Program-made: the position numbers and the translations under genes
NCBI RefSeq assembly: GCF_001486585.1
Contig: NZ_LN909046.1
Coordinates: forward strand, 620,001 to 684,000
DNA from: Paenibacillus senegalimassiliensis
GTDB taxonomy: Bacteria > Bacillota > Bacilli > Paenibacillales > Paenibacillaceae
Direction of reading: 5' to 3'
Length of the DNA: 64,000 bases
Shown here: positions 1 to 8,162 of the stretch, piece by piece
Layout: every line of letters begins with the position of its first letter
How positions within the stretch are numbered: the first letter of the stretch is position 1
The notes under the pieces: model-generated
What the model was told of the DNA's origin: nothing
Seen by the model: the letters and a program-made list of their open reading frames with translations, nothing else
Database searches by the model: none

Positions 1-1133
1 CGCCTGGACAAGCTGCTGTGCGTCCAGATGCTGAGCTTCGGGCTCAAGCGAATACCGCCGCACTTTATGTTCCCTCTTCCGCACAGGCACAGCTTGACAC
101 GGAAGATATTGAATTTTTGTATGATATGGAGTTCTTCATTAATCGGAAGCTTGGGGATGTCAAGGATGTTCCGTTCGATGAAGAGAAGTTCCGGAAAGCG
201 CTGTCAAAAAATGGCGATTCTATTATCGTTATTTCGGACGATGAAGTTATTAAGGTACATGTTCATTCGAAAACGCCGGGCGATGTCTTGAACTTGGCGC
301 TTCGTTATGGTGAAATTACGCAAATTCATATTCTGAATATGCGTGAACAGCATCGTGATTTGCTGACGGCCGGGATGGATGCAGCATCCATGCCCGAACT
401 GTTCGCCGATATTCCGGCTGAACCAGCTCGTCCAGTCGATCCGGCGGGATTGCCAGCCGATGAATTAGCTCCTTATGGCTTTATTGCGGTTGCATCGGGA
501 CAAGGCATTTCGGATATTTTTACCAGCTTGGGTGTAGATGTCGTGTTGTCTGGAGGACAAACGATGAATCCAAGTACGGAGGATTTTGTTAAAGCCATTG
601 AGTCGATTTCGACGGAGCATGTCTTTGTATTGCCAAATAACTCGAATATCATATTGGCTGCTCAGCAGGCCCGCGATTTGCTGGAAGGACAACGCAGCGT
701 CATTGTGATTCCGAGCAAGAGTATTCCGCAGGGGATTGCCGCAGCGTTTGCTTTCCAGGAAGAAGAAAGCGTGGACAGCAATGAGGACAATATGCTCAAC
801 GCCGTGCAGCATGTAAGAACAGGACAGGTAACCTATGCTGTTCGCGATACGACGTTTGATGACCTTGAGATTACCGCCGGACATTATATCGGCATTGCCG
901 ACTCCAAGATCGTGGCTACGGAGGAAGGTTTGCTGGAGACAAGCCAGGGCTTGCTTGATAAGATGCTGGCGTATGGGGACGAGATCGTCACGATTCTTGT
1001 TGGTGAGGAAACTGCCGGGGAGATGACGGATGCACTTGTGGCCTGGATTCATGAGAAATATCCGGATGTGGAAGTGGAAGTTCACAATGGTGGACAACCG
1101 ATTTATTATTATTTGTTCTCGGTAGAATCCTGA
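1..1133 (+). CDS. fakA: Fatty acid kinase FakA (DAK-domain protein YloV), C-terminal part
   Basis: The reading frame is already open at position 3, so the gene starts outside the window; about 376 C-terminal residues are present, ending at TGA 1131-1133. FakA phosphorylates fatty acids presented by FakB/DegV proteins so that acyl-phosphate can enter phospholipid synthesis. The N-terminal DhaL kinase domain lies off the window. What is seen is the middle and C-terminal DegV-like (DUF1949-type) portion, with motifs such as DIEFLYDMEF, KVHVHSKTPG and LSGGQTMNPSTEDF that are typical of YloV. The next gene is a DegV protein 31 bases downstream, which is a likely partner. A GTG at 18 is in frame but is only an internal codon. 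Confidence 0.9.
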   Translation, partial: PGQAAVRPDAELRAQANTAALYVPSSAQAQLDTEDIEFLYDMEFFINRKLGDVKDVPFDEEKFRKALSKNGDSIIVISDDEVIKVHVHSKTPGDVLNLALRYGEITQIHILNMREQHRDLLTAGMDAASMPELFADIPAEPARPVDPAGLPADELAPYGFIAVASGQGISDIFTSLGVDVVLSGGQTMNPSTEDFVKAIESISTEHVFVLPNNSNIILAAQQARDLLEGQRSVIVIPSKSIPQGIAAAFAFQEEESVDSNEDNMLNAVQHVRTGQVTYAVRDTTFDDLEITAGHYIGIADSKIVATEEGLLETSQGLLDKMLAYGDEIVTILVGEETAGEMTDALVAWIHEKYPDVEVEVHNGGQPIYYYLFSVES

Positions 1134-1164
1134 TTGAAATGAGCTAAGAGAGGATGGTGGCCCC

Positions 1165-2037
1165 ATGACTCAGGCTGTTATTGTTGCCGACAGTACGGCG
1201 GATATCCCTCGGGAGATGGTGTCGGAGTATGGCATTCATATCGTACCGATGAGGCTCGCCTTCGGCGATGAATCTTACATTGAAGGCATTGATATCACGG
1301 TTGAACAATTTTACGACAAATTAGCCGAGTCCAAGGTGTTGCCGACGACCTCTCAGAATTCTCCATCCCGTTATGCTGAGGTATACCGCAATTTGCTGGG
1401 AGCCTATCCTGGCTCGCCGATTATTTCTATTCACCTCTCCTCAGGTATGAGTGGTAGTTACCAATCGGCCGTGCTTGCCAAGGAGATGTTGGGGGAAGAG
1501 TTAGGACAGGCTGTTGATATCACCGTCATTGACTCGCTTTGTGCCACTTATGGTTTTGGATTGCAAGTTGTGCATGCAGCAAGGCTGGCCAAACAAGGAA
1601 CACCTCTGGAGCAAATCGTGGCGGAGGTTGGTCGTCTTGGCCAGGAACGGCGTTTATATTTTCTGGTGGACTCGCTGGAATACCTGCAAAAGGGCGGGCG
1701 GATTGGTAAAGCGGCGGCAGTTCTGGGTACATTGCTGAATATCAAGCCTATCTTGTCGGTTGACCAAGAGGGCGTCATTTACGCCGTAGATAAGGTCCGT
1801 GGACGCAGAAAGGCGGTTTCACGGGTCATTGAACTATTCGTAAATGATTTCAAAGATATCAAGGATATCAATGTGGCTGTGTGTGATAGTGTTAATCCGG
1901 AAGGTGCCAATGAAATCATTGATCTATTGGGGCAGCACTTCACATTACATGAGGTGGTTCGCACCAGTATTGGGGCTGTTGTTGGCTCCCATGTCGGGCA
2001 TGGCACTGTAGCGGTCTTCATATGGCCTGCATCGTGA
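1165..2037 (+). CDS. DegV family fatty acid-binding protein (FakB type)
   Basis: This 290-residue protein matches the usual DegV length. It begins with the family signature IVADSTADIP and has the conserved SSGMSGSYQSA and LQKGGRIGKAAA segments that line the bound acyl chain in known structures. DegV/FakB proteins hold a fatty acid and present it to FakA for phosphorylation. The gene lies directly after fakA, 31 bases apart, which supports a shared transcript and a working pair; which fatty acid it prefers cannot be read from the sequence. ATG 1165 follows a GAGAGGATGG ribosome binding region. It also runs into recG after only 27 bases. Confidence 0.88.
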   Translation: MTQAVIVADSTADIPREMVSEYGIHIVPMRLAFGDESYIEGIDITVEQFYDKLAESKVLPTTSQNSPSRYAEVYRNLLGAYPGSPIISIHLSSGMSGSYQSAVLAKEMLGEELGQAVDITVIDSLCATYGFGLQVVHAARLAKQGTPLEQIVAEVGRLGQERRLYFLVDSLEYLQKGGRIGKAAAVLGTLLNIKPILSVDQEGVIYAVDKVRGRRKAVSRVIELFVNDFKDIKDINVAVCDSVNPEGANEIIDLLGQHFTLHEVVRTSIGAVVGSHVGHGTVAVFIWPAS

Positions 2038-2064
2038 TTATAAGATGAGCGAGGGTTATGTTCT

Positions 2065-4110
2065 ATGGACTTGAACAACATCCCCGTAAGACAAGTTAGC
2101 GGCGTGAGCGCTCTTAAGCAAGAAGAGCTTCACGCCTTTGGCGTCTTTACGGTAAAGGATTTAATTGAATATTATCCCTTCCGTTATGAGGATTATCGGC
2201 TGCGCTCTCTCAGTGAGGCGAAGGACGGGGAGAAGGTGACGGTTCAGGCTAAAATCATGGGGGTGCCCGTGCTGCAGCGGTATGGGCGAAAATCGCGGCT
2301 GACCTGCAAGATGGTGGCAGAGGACTGGATGTTCACGGCTACGTGGTTCAACCGTCATTTTCTCAAGGACCAGTTAACCGCAGGGCGGGAAATTATTCTT
2401 ACCGGAAAATGGGACATGCGCCGTAGTCAGCTTACCACGACGGATTCGGAGTTCCCCGACCGGGGGACGGTACGCAGCGGAAGCCTCCAGCCAGTCTATT
2501 CGGTAGGGGGCAAAATTACGCAGGCATGGATTCGTAAGACCATTGGACAAGCCTTACAGCAGTATGGGGAGATGATTCCGGAAATATTGCCGCAGGAGCT
2601 ATTGAGGCAATACGATCTGATGCCCCGAAAGGCAGCGATTTTGCGGCTGCACCAGCCTCAAGATAATGAGGAAGGTCAACGTGCAAGACGCCGTATGGTC
2701 TATGAGGAATTATTTCTGTTCCAATTGAAGCTGCAAGCGTACCGGGCGATGAATCATGAGCGTATGGATGGGGTGACTCATGCAGCGGATAATGCGACGA
2801 TTCGTGAATTTGTACGTAGTTTGCCCTTCGAGCTAACGGATGCCCAGAAGAAGGTGGAGCTTGAAATATTGCGTGATATGCGTTCACCCTATTGTATGAA
2901 CCGGCTGTTGCAGGGGGATGTTGGCTCCGGGAAAACGGTCATTGCCGCTATAGCGCTATATGCTGCGGTAAGGTCAGGTCATCAGGGTGCCTTTATGGTG
3001 CCTACGGAAATATTGGCCGAGCAGCATGTCCGTTCCTTGAGCCGACTGTTCGAGTCCTTTGGCATTACGGTAGGGCTGCTGACTGGCAGCGTGACAGGGC
3101 GCAAGCGCAAGGACTTGCTCGCTTCGCTGCAAATGGGATTGACCGATATTGTGGTGGGTACCCATGCCTTGATTCAGGAGGACGTGTTCTTCCGTTCCCT
3201 CAGTCTGGTCGTGACCGACGAGCAACACCGCTTTGGGGTGAACCAGCGCAGTATATTGCGCCGCAAGGGCTTTAATCCGGATGTGCTAACGATGACGGCG
3301 ACGCCGATTCCACGTACGCTTGCCATTACCGCCTTTGGCGATATGGATGTATCCACGTTGTCGGAACGTCCGAAGGGCCGCAAGCCGATCTCGACGTATT
3401 GGGTCAAGCACAGTATGATGGATCGCGTGTTAGGCTTTATCTCAAGGGAGGTATCCCAGGGGCGACAAGCGTATGTCATCTGCCCGCTCATCGAGGAATC
3501 GGATAAGCTGGACGTGCAAAATGCTATTGATTTGTACGTATCGATGCAGCAGGCGTTTCCTGACTTTCAGGTGGGCCTGCTGCATGGCCGAATGACGGCT
3601 GCTGAGAAAGATGAAGTGATGCGAGCTTTCTACGACAACGAGGTGCAGCTCCTTGTCTCTACTACGGTTGTCGAGGTAGGTGTGGACGTGCCGAACGCCA
3701 CCTTGATGATTGTTATGGATGCCGACCGGTTTGGCTTATCTCAATTGCATCAGTTGCGTGGTCGTGTAGGGCGAGGGGAGCATGCTTCGTATTGTGTGCT
3801 CATTGCCGATCCGAAGTCGGAGATTGGTCAGGAGCGGATGAAGGTCATGACGGAGACGGACGACGGATTTGAGGTATCGCGGCGGGATTTGGAACTGCGT
3901 GGCCCAGGAGACTTCTTCGGAACCAAGCAGAGTGGTGTGCCTGACTTCCGTATTGCGGATATGGTGAGTGACTATGAGGTGCTGGAGAAAGCGAGAGAGG
4001 ACGCCACTCGTTTGGTGAGGGATGAGTCCTTCTGGACATCTCCCGAATATGAAGCCCTGCGGGAATTTTTGCGGCGGGAGCAGATTTTTCAAGGCGAGCT
4101 GATCGATTAG
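2065..4110 (+). CDS. recG: ATP-dependent DNA helicase RecG
   Basis: The 681-residue length is typical for RecG, which remodels stalled replication forks and branch-migrates Holliday junctions. The order is an N-terminal wedge/OB domain (about residues 1-230), then a superfamily 2 helicase core with Walker A GDVGSGKT, the DEQHR box of RecG (DEQHRFG), TATPIPRT motif III, and the C-terminal helicase motifs including STTVVEVGVDVP and QLRGRVGRG. The TRG-like tail (RRDLELRGPGDFFGTKQSG) is also present. ATG 2065 lies 27 bases after degV, so it is probably the third gene of the fakA transcript. Confidence 0.96.
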   Translation: MDLNNIPVRQVSGVSALKQEELHAFGVFTVKDLIEYYPFRYEDYRLRSLSEAKDGEKVTVQAKIMGVPVLQRYGRKSRLTCKMVAEDWMFTATWFNRHFLKDQLTAGREIILTGKWDMRRSQLTTTDSEFPDRGTVRSGSLQPVYSVGGKITQAWIRKTIGQALQQYGEMIPEILPQELLRQYDLMPRKAAILRLHQPQDNEEGQRARRRMVYEELFLFQLKLQAYRAMNHERMDGVTHAADNATIREFVRSLPFELTDAQKKVELEILRDMRSPYCMNRLLQGDVGSGKTVIAAIALYAAVRSGHQGAFMVPTEILAEQHVRSLSRLFESFGITVGLLTGSVTGRKRKDLLASLQMGLTDIVVGTHALIQEDVFFRSLSLVVTDEQHRFGVNQRSILRRKGFNPDVLTMTATPIPRTLAITAFGDMDVSTLSERPKGRKPISTYWVKHSMMDRVLGFISREVSQGRQAYVICPLIEESDKLDVQNAIDLYVSMQQAFPDFQVGLLHGRMTAAEKDEVMRAFYDNEVQLLVSTTVVEVGVDVPNATLMIVMDADRFGLSQLHQLRGRVGRGEHASYCVLIADPKSEIGQERMKVMTETDDGFEVSRRDLELRGPGDFFGTKQSGVPDFRIADMVSDYEVLEKAREDATRLVRDESFWTSPEYEALREFLRREQIFQGELID

Positions 4111-4196
4111 CGACGATTTACTCTGCACTATGTACAGCCTTTACGTCATATATTAGGGTTAGAGCCCGTATGACGGAACAGGAGGTGCTTGTTACG

Positions 4197-4487
4197 ATGC
4201 CGAGTTATCATCAATATGGAATTAGTCCACAACTGGTAGAGCGTATTAAGTTGAAAATGAAAAATCCGGCCATCAAGGACCGGATTAAAAAAATGGTGGA
4301 TGGCCTGACCCGCACAGATTTGCAGGACCGCGTCAAGGTGCGCAGACTGGTGAAGTCAGCAGCCTCCGTGCTGGGGGAGCGCCTTAGCACAGCTCAGGAG
4401 GAGCAAATCGTCCATTTTGTCATCGATCAGAAGATTGATCCACGTAATACACTACATCTGCTTCGGCTGTGGGGGATGTTCCGCTAA
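4197..4487 (+). CDS. Stage VI sporulation protein F-like (SpoVIF)
   Basis: A small 96-residue protein with the pattern of the SpoVIF family: a basic N-terminal helix (VERIKLKMKNPAIKDRIKKM), a DRVKVRRLVKSAASVLG segment and a C-terminal VIDQKIDP stretch. In B. subtilis SpoVIF is made in the forespore and is needed for proper spore coat assembly and GerE function. An in-frame ATG at 4170 exists, but GGAGGTG at 4181-4187 is spaced nine bases before ATG 4197, so the shorter start is preferred. There is no promoter evidence to show sporulation control here. Family assignment rests on remembered pattern, not on a search. Confidence 0.65.
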   Translation: MPSYHQYGISPQLVERIKLKMKNPAIKDRIKKMVDGLTRTDLQDRVKVRRLVKSAASVLGERLSTAQEEQIVHFVIDQKIDPRNTLHLLRLWGMFR

Positions 4488-4500
4488 GCCAAGCCAGCAA

Positions 4501-4535
4501 GAGGGCCCAGGTATATCTACCGGGGGCCTGCTTTG
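4501..4535 (+). terminator. Possible weak terminator after the SpoVIF-like gene
   Basis: A GC-rich imperfect hairpin (AGG-CCC-GG arm near 4502-4511 with CC-GGG-CCT at 4520-4529) follows the stop codon by 14 bases. The downstream T tract is poor (CTTTGCATTG), so termination efficiency is uncertain. Confidence 0.3.
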
Positions 4536-4594
4536 CATTGTCAAGGCAACTTTGGTAGTCTGGACATAGATGTAGTGGAGGAGTAGAAGCAGAG

Positions 4595-5341
4595 ATGATT
4601 ATATTAAAATCACCAAGAGAAATTGAAGAGATGAAGACAGCCAGTCAAATTGTTGCTGATTGCTATCGCGAAGTAACCAAGATAATTGCTCCTGGCATAA
4701 CAACGCAGGAAATTAATGATTTTGTGGCCAGACATATTACCAAATTGGGAGGCAAACAGTTCACCAAAGGCTACAGGGGGTTTCCGGCTGAAACCTGTAC
4801 CTCTGTTAACGATGTAGTAGCCCACGGTTTTCCGTCCCACCGCAAGTTGCAGGAGGGAGACCTGCTCAAGCTGGATATTGTTGCGGAATATGATGGCTGG
4901 TACGGCGATTCATGCTGGTGCTTTCCCATTGGGGAGTTACGGCCTGAGATCACTAAGCTAGTTCGTGTTACGAAGGAATGCCTGGAACTAGGTATCGCTC
5001 AGGCGCTTCCCGGAGCACGGCTTGGGGATGTAACCTCAGCCATTCAACAGCATGCGGAAGCTAATGGCTTCTCGGTGGTTCGTGATTTGCTGGGTCACGG
5101 TATTGGCCGTAGCTTGCATGAGGAACCTAATTATGAGCATGTCGGCGTGGCAGGCAAGGGGATTCGTCTGAAGGAAGGCATGGTCTTCACCGTGGAACCG
5201 ATGATTAATGAGGGGACCTTCCGTATTCAGATCGATAACGACGGCTGGACAGCGAGAACGGCGGATGGCAAGTGGTCGGCACAATACGAGCACACGATTG
5301 CCATTACCGAAGCTGGTCCATTGATCTTGACGGCTCATTAA
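4595..5341 (+). CDS. map: Methionine aminopeptidase, type I
   Basis: A 248-residue type I methionyl aminopeptidase that removes the initiator methionine from nascent proteins. All five metal ligands of the family can be placed: D94 (LKLDIV), D105 (WYGDS), H168 (GHGIGR), E201 (TVEPM) and E232 (QYEHT), plus the conserved H77 in VAHGFPS. The gene stands alone between a sporulation gene and a terminator, not in the ribosomal protein cluster where the housekeeping copy usually lies. It therefore probably corresponds to a second paralogue such as B. subtilis MapB (YflG, similar length). ATG 4595 follows a GGAGGAG region at 4577-4583. Confidence 0.92.
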   Translation: MIILKSPREIEEMKTASQIVADCYREVTKIIAPGITTQEINDFVARHITKLGGKQFTKGYRGFPAETCTSVNDVVAHGFPSHRKLQEGDLLKLDIVAEYDGWYGDSCWCFPIGELRPEITKLVRVTKECLELGIAQALPGARLGDVTSAIQQHAEANGFSVVRDLLGHGIGRSLHEEPNYEHVGVAGKGIRLKEGMVFTVEPMINEGTFRIQIDNDGWTARTADGKWSAQYEHTIAITEAGPLILTAH

Positions 5342-5359
5342 GACAACATGATGCTTAGG

Positions 5360-5401
5360 CGGTCTTTCAGGTTTTAACCAAACCTGAGGGACCGTTTTTT
5401 G
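5360..5401 (+). terminator. Rho-independent terminator after map
   Basis: Long hairpin with arms CGGTCTTTCAGGTTT and AAACCTGAGGGACCG followed by TTTTTT. It closes the methionine aminopeptidase unit. Confidence 0.9.
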
Positions 5402-5506
5402 ATTCTTCTTGGTGGTAGCCCAGGCTCTTGGTATAACAGTCGCATATTGTAGGGATGACTTGTTCCAAAGGGAGGACATGAGGACGGGGACAGGCCTTTT
5501 TATTTT

Positions 5507-5515
5507 TGCTATAAT
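5507..5515 (+). promoter_or_regulatory. Extended -10 promoter of the Crp/Fnr-type regulator gene
   Basis: TGC-TATAAT at 5507-5515 is an extended -10 element lying 37 bases upstream of the start codon. No good -35 was seen, as is common with extended -10 promoters. Confidence 0.4.
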
Positions 5516-5551
5516 AAATGTAATTGCAATGATGGAATGGAGAGATTAGGC

Positions 5552-6064
5552 ATGATTTTACATAAAGGCGAGATCTTGTTCAGGCAAGGGGACGAAGGTA
5601 CCTACTTATATCAAATCAAGAGTGGTCTGTTCAAAGTTATGCGTTTGCATGAGAACGGGAATATGGTGCTGTTCAACATTTTGTATCCGGGAGAAACGGT
5701 CCCGCACCATTCTTTGATCTCGCCCAAAGAGATCCATGGTACTGCCATTGCGTTAATGCGTAGTGAGGTCGAGGTCATTCCTGCCAAGACTTGGTATCGC
5801 GAATTGCAGGAGGACCCCAAGAAGCCGCTGGAGATTGCCGAGATGCTACAGGATAAGTTCCGCTTCATGCAGGAGCGCCTGGATCATTTGACGGTGGGAA
5901 CGCCGGCTGAACGCATGGAACTGCTAAGCAAATGGCTGGATCAGCATGCACATGGGGTTCCGTTAACCGAATATTTGACTCAGGAAGAAATAGGGCAGTT
6001 GATCGGTGTTCGGCGTGAGACGGTGAATCGGTTGCTCCGGGGTCATGGCCATGACAAATCTTAG
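5552..6064 (+). CDS. Crp/Fnr family transcriptional regulator
   Basis: A 170-residue protein with a cyclic-nucleotide-binding-like fold at residues 1-110 (GEILFRQGDEGTYLYQIKSG) and a C-terminal winged helix (LTQEEIGQLIGVRRETVNRLLR). It is shorter than normal Crp/Fnr proteins (about 220-240) and ends just after the recognition helix, so the usual C-terminal wing is missing or reduced. It has no cysteines for an iron-sulfur cluster and therefore is not an Fnr. The signal and targets are unknown. Start: ATG 5552 has GGAGAG at 5539-5544 with seven-base spacing; an in-frame ATG at 5537 lacks this. No neighbouring gene points to a function. Confidence 0.85.
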   Translation: MILHKGEILFRQGDEGTYLYQIKSGLFKVMRLHENGNMVLFNILYPGETVPHHSLISPKEIHGTAIALMRSEVEVIPAKTWYRELQEDPKKPLEIAEMLQDKFRFMQERLDHLTVGTPAERMELLSKWLDQHAHGVPLTEYLTQEEIGQLIGVRRETVNRLLRGHGHDKS

Positions 6065-6120
6065 CATTAAAAAAAACAAGAGTTCCCATGGCGGAAGCCG
6101 TGCAGTCATGATTGGCTTTG

Positions 6121-6129
6121 TGATATAAT
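6121..6129 (+). promoter_or_regulatory. Extended -10 promoter of the YitT-family gene leader
   Basis: TGA-TATAAT at 6121-6129 gives a start site near 6136. That produces a leader of about 240 bases before the YitT-family coding region, carrying the leader peptide and paired segments listed separately. Confidence 0.5.
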
Positions 6130-6170
6130 AGAATATAGAAGAAATTCCAAACAGAAAGGATCAGGATACC

Positions 6171-6236
6171 ATGTGTCCCCGAAGGACGAAATCCCAAAGG
6201 ACGATTTGGAAACGTTGTGATCTCTCTTATACTTAG
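6171..6236 (+). CDS. Candidate 21-residue leader peptide upstream of the YitT-family gene
   Basis: A short frame starting at ATG 6171 and ending at TAG 6234-6236 would encode 21 residues, MCPRRTKSQR followed by TIWKRCDLSYT. It has five basic-rich positions (R4, R5, R10, K14, R15). AAAGGA at 6155-6160 lies ten bases before the ATG, an acceptable ribosome binding site. The stop codon is three bases ahead of the first of four complementary RNA segments (6240-6358). That is the placement expected for a leader peptide whose translation controls downstream pairing, as in erm-type attenuators. Translation is not proven, and the frame could be fortuitous. Confidence 0.4.
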   Translation: MCPRRTKSQRTIWKRCDLSYT

Positions 6237-6237
6237 C

Positions 6238-6368
6238 TCCTTTCGTAGTTAGTCGGTAAAGGCGACAAACCTACGAAAGAAGAGTGAATTCATGCGAAGG
6301 ATGAACTCCTCCAGGATTTTCCTCCGTAGGTGTTGCCGGAAGGTCAACCAAACCTACGAATAAGAGGG
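6238..6368 (+). promoter_or_regulatory. Tandem stem-loops, candidate translational attenuator of the YitT-family gene
   Basis: Segment 1 CTTTCGTAG (6240-6248) pairs perfectly with segment 2 CTACGAAAG (6271-6279), with an inner GTCG/CGAC helix. Segment 3 CGTAGGT (6325-6331) pairs with segment 4 ACCTACG (6352-6358), with an inner GTTG/CAAC helix. CCTC at 6321-6324 can extend the 3:4 helix by pairing with GAGG at 6364-6367, the core of the Shine-Dalgarno sequence. ACCTACG at 6269-6275 in segment 2 is identical to segment 4, so 2:3 pairing is an alternative that would free the ribosome binding site. A smaller hairpin (6282-6308) sits between. It matches no riboswitch class known to me. Confidence 0.55.
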
Positions 6369-6374
6369 ATTTCA

Positions 6375-7040
6375 ATGAGGACAAAAGTTAAATGGCAAGT
6401 TGACGGAATTCGGTTGTTGATGATGTTAGCGGGCTCTTGTTTATTGGCGTTTACGTATTATCATATTAACTTTCAGAACGGATTGTCAGAGGGCGGCTTT
6501 GTAGGCTTAGCTTTGCTTGGCAAGTATTTGTTCGGCTTGCCACCGGCATTGACAATTATTTTATTGGATTTGCCAGTGATGGCATTGGCTTGTTGGTTGA
6601 AGGGCTACAAGTTTGTCGTGTATACGCTAGTGGCATCGGTATCCTTTTCCTTAGTATACGATCTATGCGAAAGGTATTCGCCTCTGACGATGAACATGCA
6701 GGACAATTTACCGCTGGCTGCTTTATTATCAGGTCTGTTAACCGGATTTGGCGCTGGTTTGGTTCTTCGAGCGGGCGCGGCTAGCGGAGGGGACGATATT
6801 TTGTCTATGATGCTCAGCCAATGGTCCGGGCTAAAAATCGGTACTGTATTTGTACTGATGGATGCTGTAGTCTTGACGATCTCATTGTTATTCTTGCCAT
6901 TTAAGGAAACAATGTTTACGATTATGGCCATTGTCATTGCCGGTAAGGTTATTACTTGGACGGTCCATTACGGGCATGCACAATTGGCACCCATGCGTTT
7001 ACCCTACCAACGGGTGAAGGAGAAAACGGCACGAGCCTAA
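6375..7040 (+). CDS. YitT family integral membrane protein
   Basis: A 221-residue protein with about five or six hydrophobic membrane segments and the YitT/DUF161 style motifs GLSEGGFVGLALL and RAGAASGGDDILSMML. Unlike many YitT proteins it lacks the C-terminal soluble DUF2179 domain. The molecular role of the family is unknown. ATG 6375 has AGAGGG at 6363-6368; the longer frame from 6330 would run through the attenuator hairpin and is rejected. The gene stands alone, and its transcript begins with a leader peptide and two hairpins that can mask the ribosome binding site, suggesting induction by a condition that affects translation or by a ligand. Confidence 0.8.
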   Translation: MRTKVKWQVDGIRLLMMLAGSCLLAFTYYHINFQNGLSEGGFVGLALLGKYLFGLPPALTIILLDLPVMALACWLKGYKFVVYTLVASVSFSLVYDLCERYSPLTMNMQDNLPLAALLSGLLTGFGAGLVLRAGAASGGDDILSMMLSQWSGLKIGTVFVLMDAVVLTISLLFLPFKETMFTIMAIVIAGKVITWTVHYGHAQLAPMRLPYQRVKEKTARA

Positions 7041-7060
7041 AGGCTTGTGCCGTTTTTTCT
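7023..7060. terminator. Bidirectional terminator between the YitT-family gene and msrAB
   Basis: Hairpin AAAACGGCACGAGCC / GGCTTGTGCCGTTTT with a T run on the plus strand and an A run on the minus side. It overlaps the last codons of the YitT-family gene and can serve the convergent msrAB. Confidence 0.9.
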
Positions 7061-7065
7061 GTTGC

Positions 7066-8037
7066 TCAATCCTCGAACAGTTGCAGATATTCTCCGTATC
7101 CCTCTGTGACTAAATGATCCTTGGGTACGAACCGCAGGGCAGCGGAATTAATGCAATACCGTAACCCGGTAGGTTCCGGGCCATCCTCGAACACGTGGCC
7201 CAGATGTGAATCCCCAAGTCGGCTGCGAACCTCAGTGCGAATCATGGCATGACTGGTATCGGTGTTCTCTTTGATAACGTAGCTCTGGAGTGGACGGGTA
7301 AAGCTTGGCCAGCCGCAACCGGCATCATACTTGTCCCGAGAGCTGAATAAGGGCTCGCCTGAGACGATATCGACATAAATTCCCTCTTCTTCCGTATTCC
7401 AATATTGTCCGGTGAATGGACGTTCCGTGCCACTATTTTGCGTAACTTCATATTGAATCGGGGTTAGACGCTCTCTCAGTGCCTCAGGATTGGACGGGCC
7501 ATACCAATGTTTAGCCAGAAAATCTTCGCGCCCGGAGGCTTTGCGGTAAAGCTTGTAATGACCTGCATTCTTGTGGTGATATTGCTGATGGTATTCCTCG
7601 GCGGGGTAGAAGGTTGCCGCGGGAAGAATCTCCGTGACAATCGGTTTGTCGAACCGCCCGCTTTGCATAAGCTCCAGCTTGGAGGCTTCGGCATCAAGTC
7701 GTTGCTGCTCGTCGTAGTAAAAAATGGCCGTGCGGTAGGATTCGCCGCGGTCATGAAATTGTCCACCTTCATCAGTAGGATCAATCTGCTGCCAGAAGAG
7801 TTCAAGCAGCTTGCGATAAGGAAATACAGCCGGATCATAAGTGATCTGTACGGCTTCATAATGTCCGGTGTTACTGGAACAGACTTCCTCATAAGTTGGA
7901 TTGGATGTGTGTCCGCCCGTGTAACCGGAAATAATACCGTGAATACCGGGCAATTCCTCAAATGGGGAGACCATACACCAGAAGCAGCCTCCTGCAAAAG
8001 CGGCTAATTTAAGATTGGAATTTGATTCTGAATTCAT
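7066..8037 (-). CDS. msrAB: Fused peptide methionine sulfoxide reductase MsrA/MsrB
   Basis: A 323-residue two-domain repair enzyme that reduces both epimers of methionine sulfoxide in oxidised proteins. The N-terminal MsrA domain has the GCFWC active site with catalytic C18, and the conserved [15 protein letters not shown] segment. The C-terminal MsrB domain (from about residue 185) has CGWPSF and the catalytic cysteine C295 in [11 protein letters not shown]. The zinc-binding CxxC pairs found in many stand-alone MsrB proteins are absent, as in several fused forms. There is no signal peptide, so it is cytoplasmic. Transcribed alone toward a shared terminator. Confidence 0.96.
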   Translation of the reverse strand: MNSESNSNLKLAAFAGGCFWCMVSPFEELPGIHGIISGYTGGHTSNPTYEEVCSSNTGHYEAVQITYDPAVFPYRKLLELFWQQIDPTDEGGQFHDRGESYRTAIFYYDEQQRLDAEASKLELMQSGRFDKPIVTEILPAATFYPAEEYHQQYHHKNAGHYKLYRKASGREDFLAKHWYGPSNPEALRERLTPIQYEVTQNSGTERPFTGQYWNTEEEGIYVDIVSGEPLFSSRDKYDAGCGWPSFTRPLQSYVIKENTDTSHAMIRTEVRSRLGDSHLGHVFEDGPEPTGLRYCINSAALRFVPKDHLVTEGYGEYLQLFED

Positions 8038-8130
8038 CGCCTAGATCCCTCCGTTTCGTACTATCATTATAGCGGCTTTTGCTCAAAACCCAAAATGCGT
8101 TCAAAAAGGCTGGTGCTCTTGTGGGGCACG

Positions 8131-8139
8131 TGCTATAAT
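8131..8139 (+). promoter_or_regulatory. Extended -10 promoter of the manganese riboswitch transcript
   Basis: TGC-TATAAT at 8131-8139 lies about 25 bases before the conserved start of the riboswitch, so the predicted start site near 8146 fits the leader. Confidence 0.5.
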
Positions 8140-8162
8140 GATTCCATTGATCATGCATGGTT

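Noticed and set aside
2892-3275. Open frame of 127 codons overlapping recG in another frame
   Set aside because: It is internal to recG, has no start site signal and no recognisable domain.
6240-6368. Cyclic di-GMP class I riboswitch before the YitT-family gene
   Set aside because: GACAAACC and a GAAA occur, but the P2 stem around the GAAA loop and the GGGACGCAAAGC core are missing.
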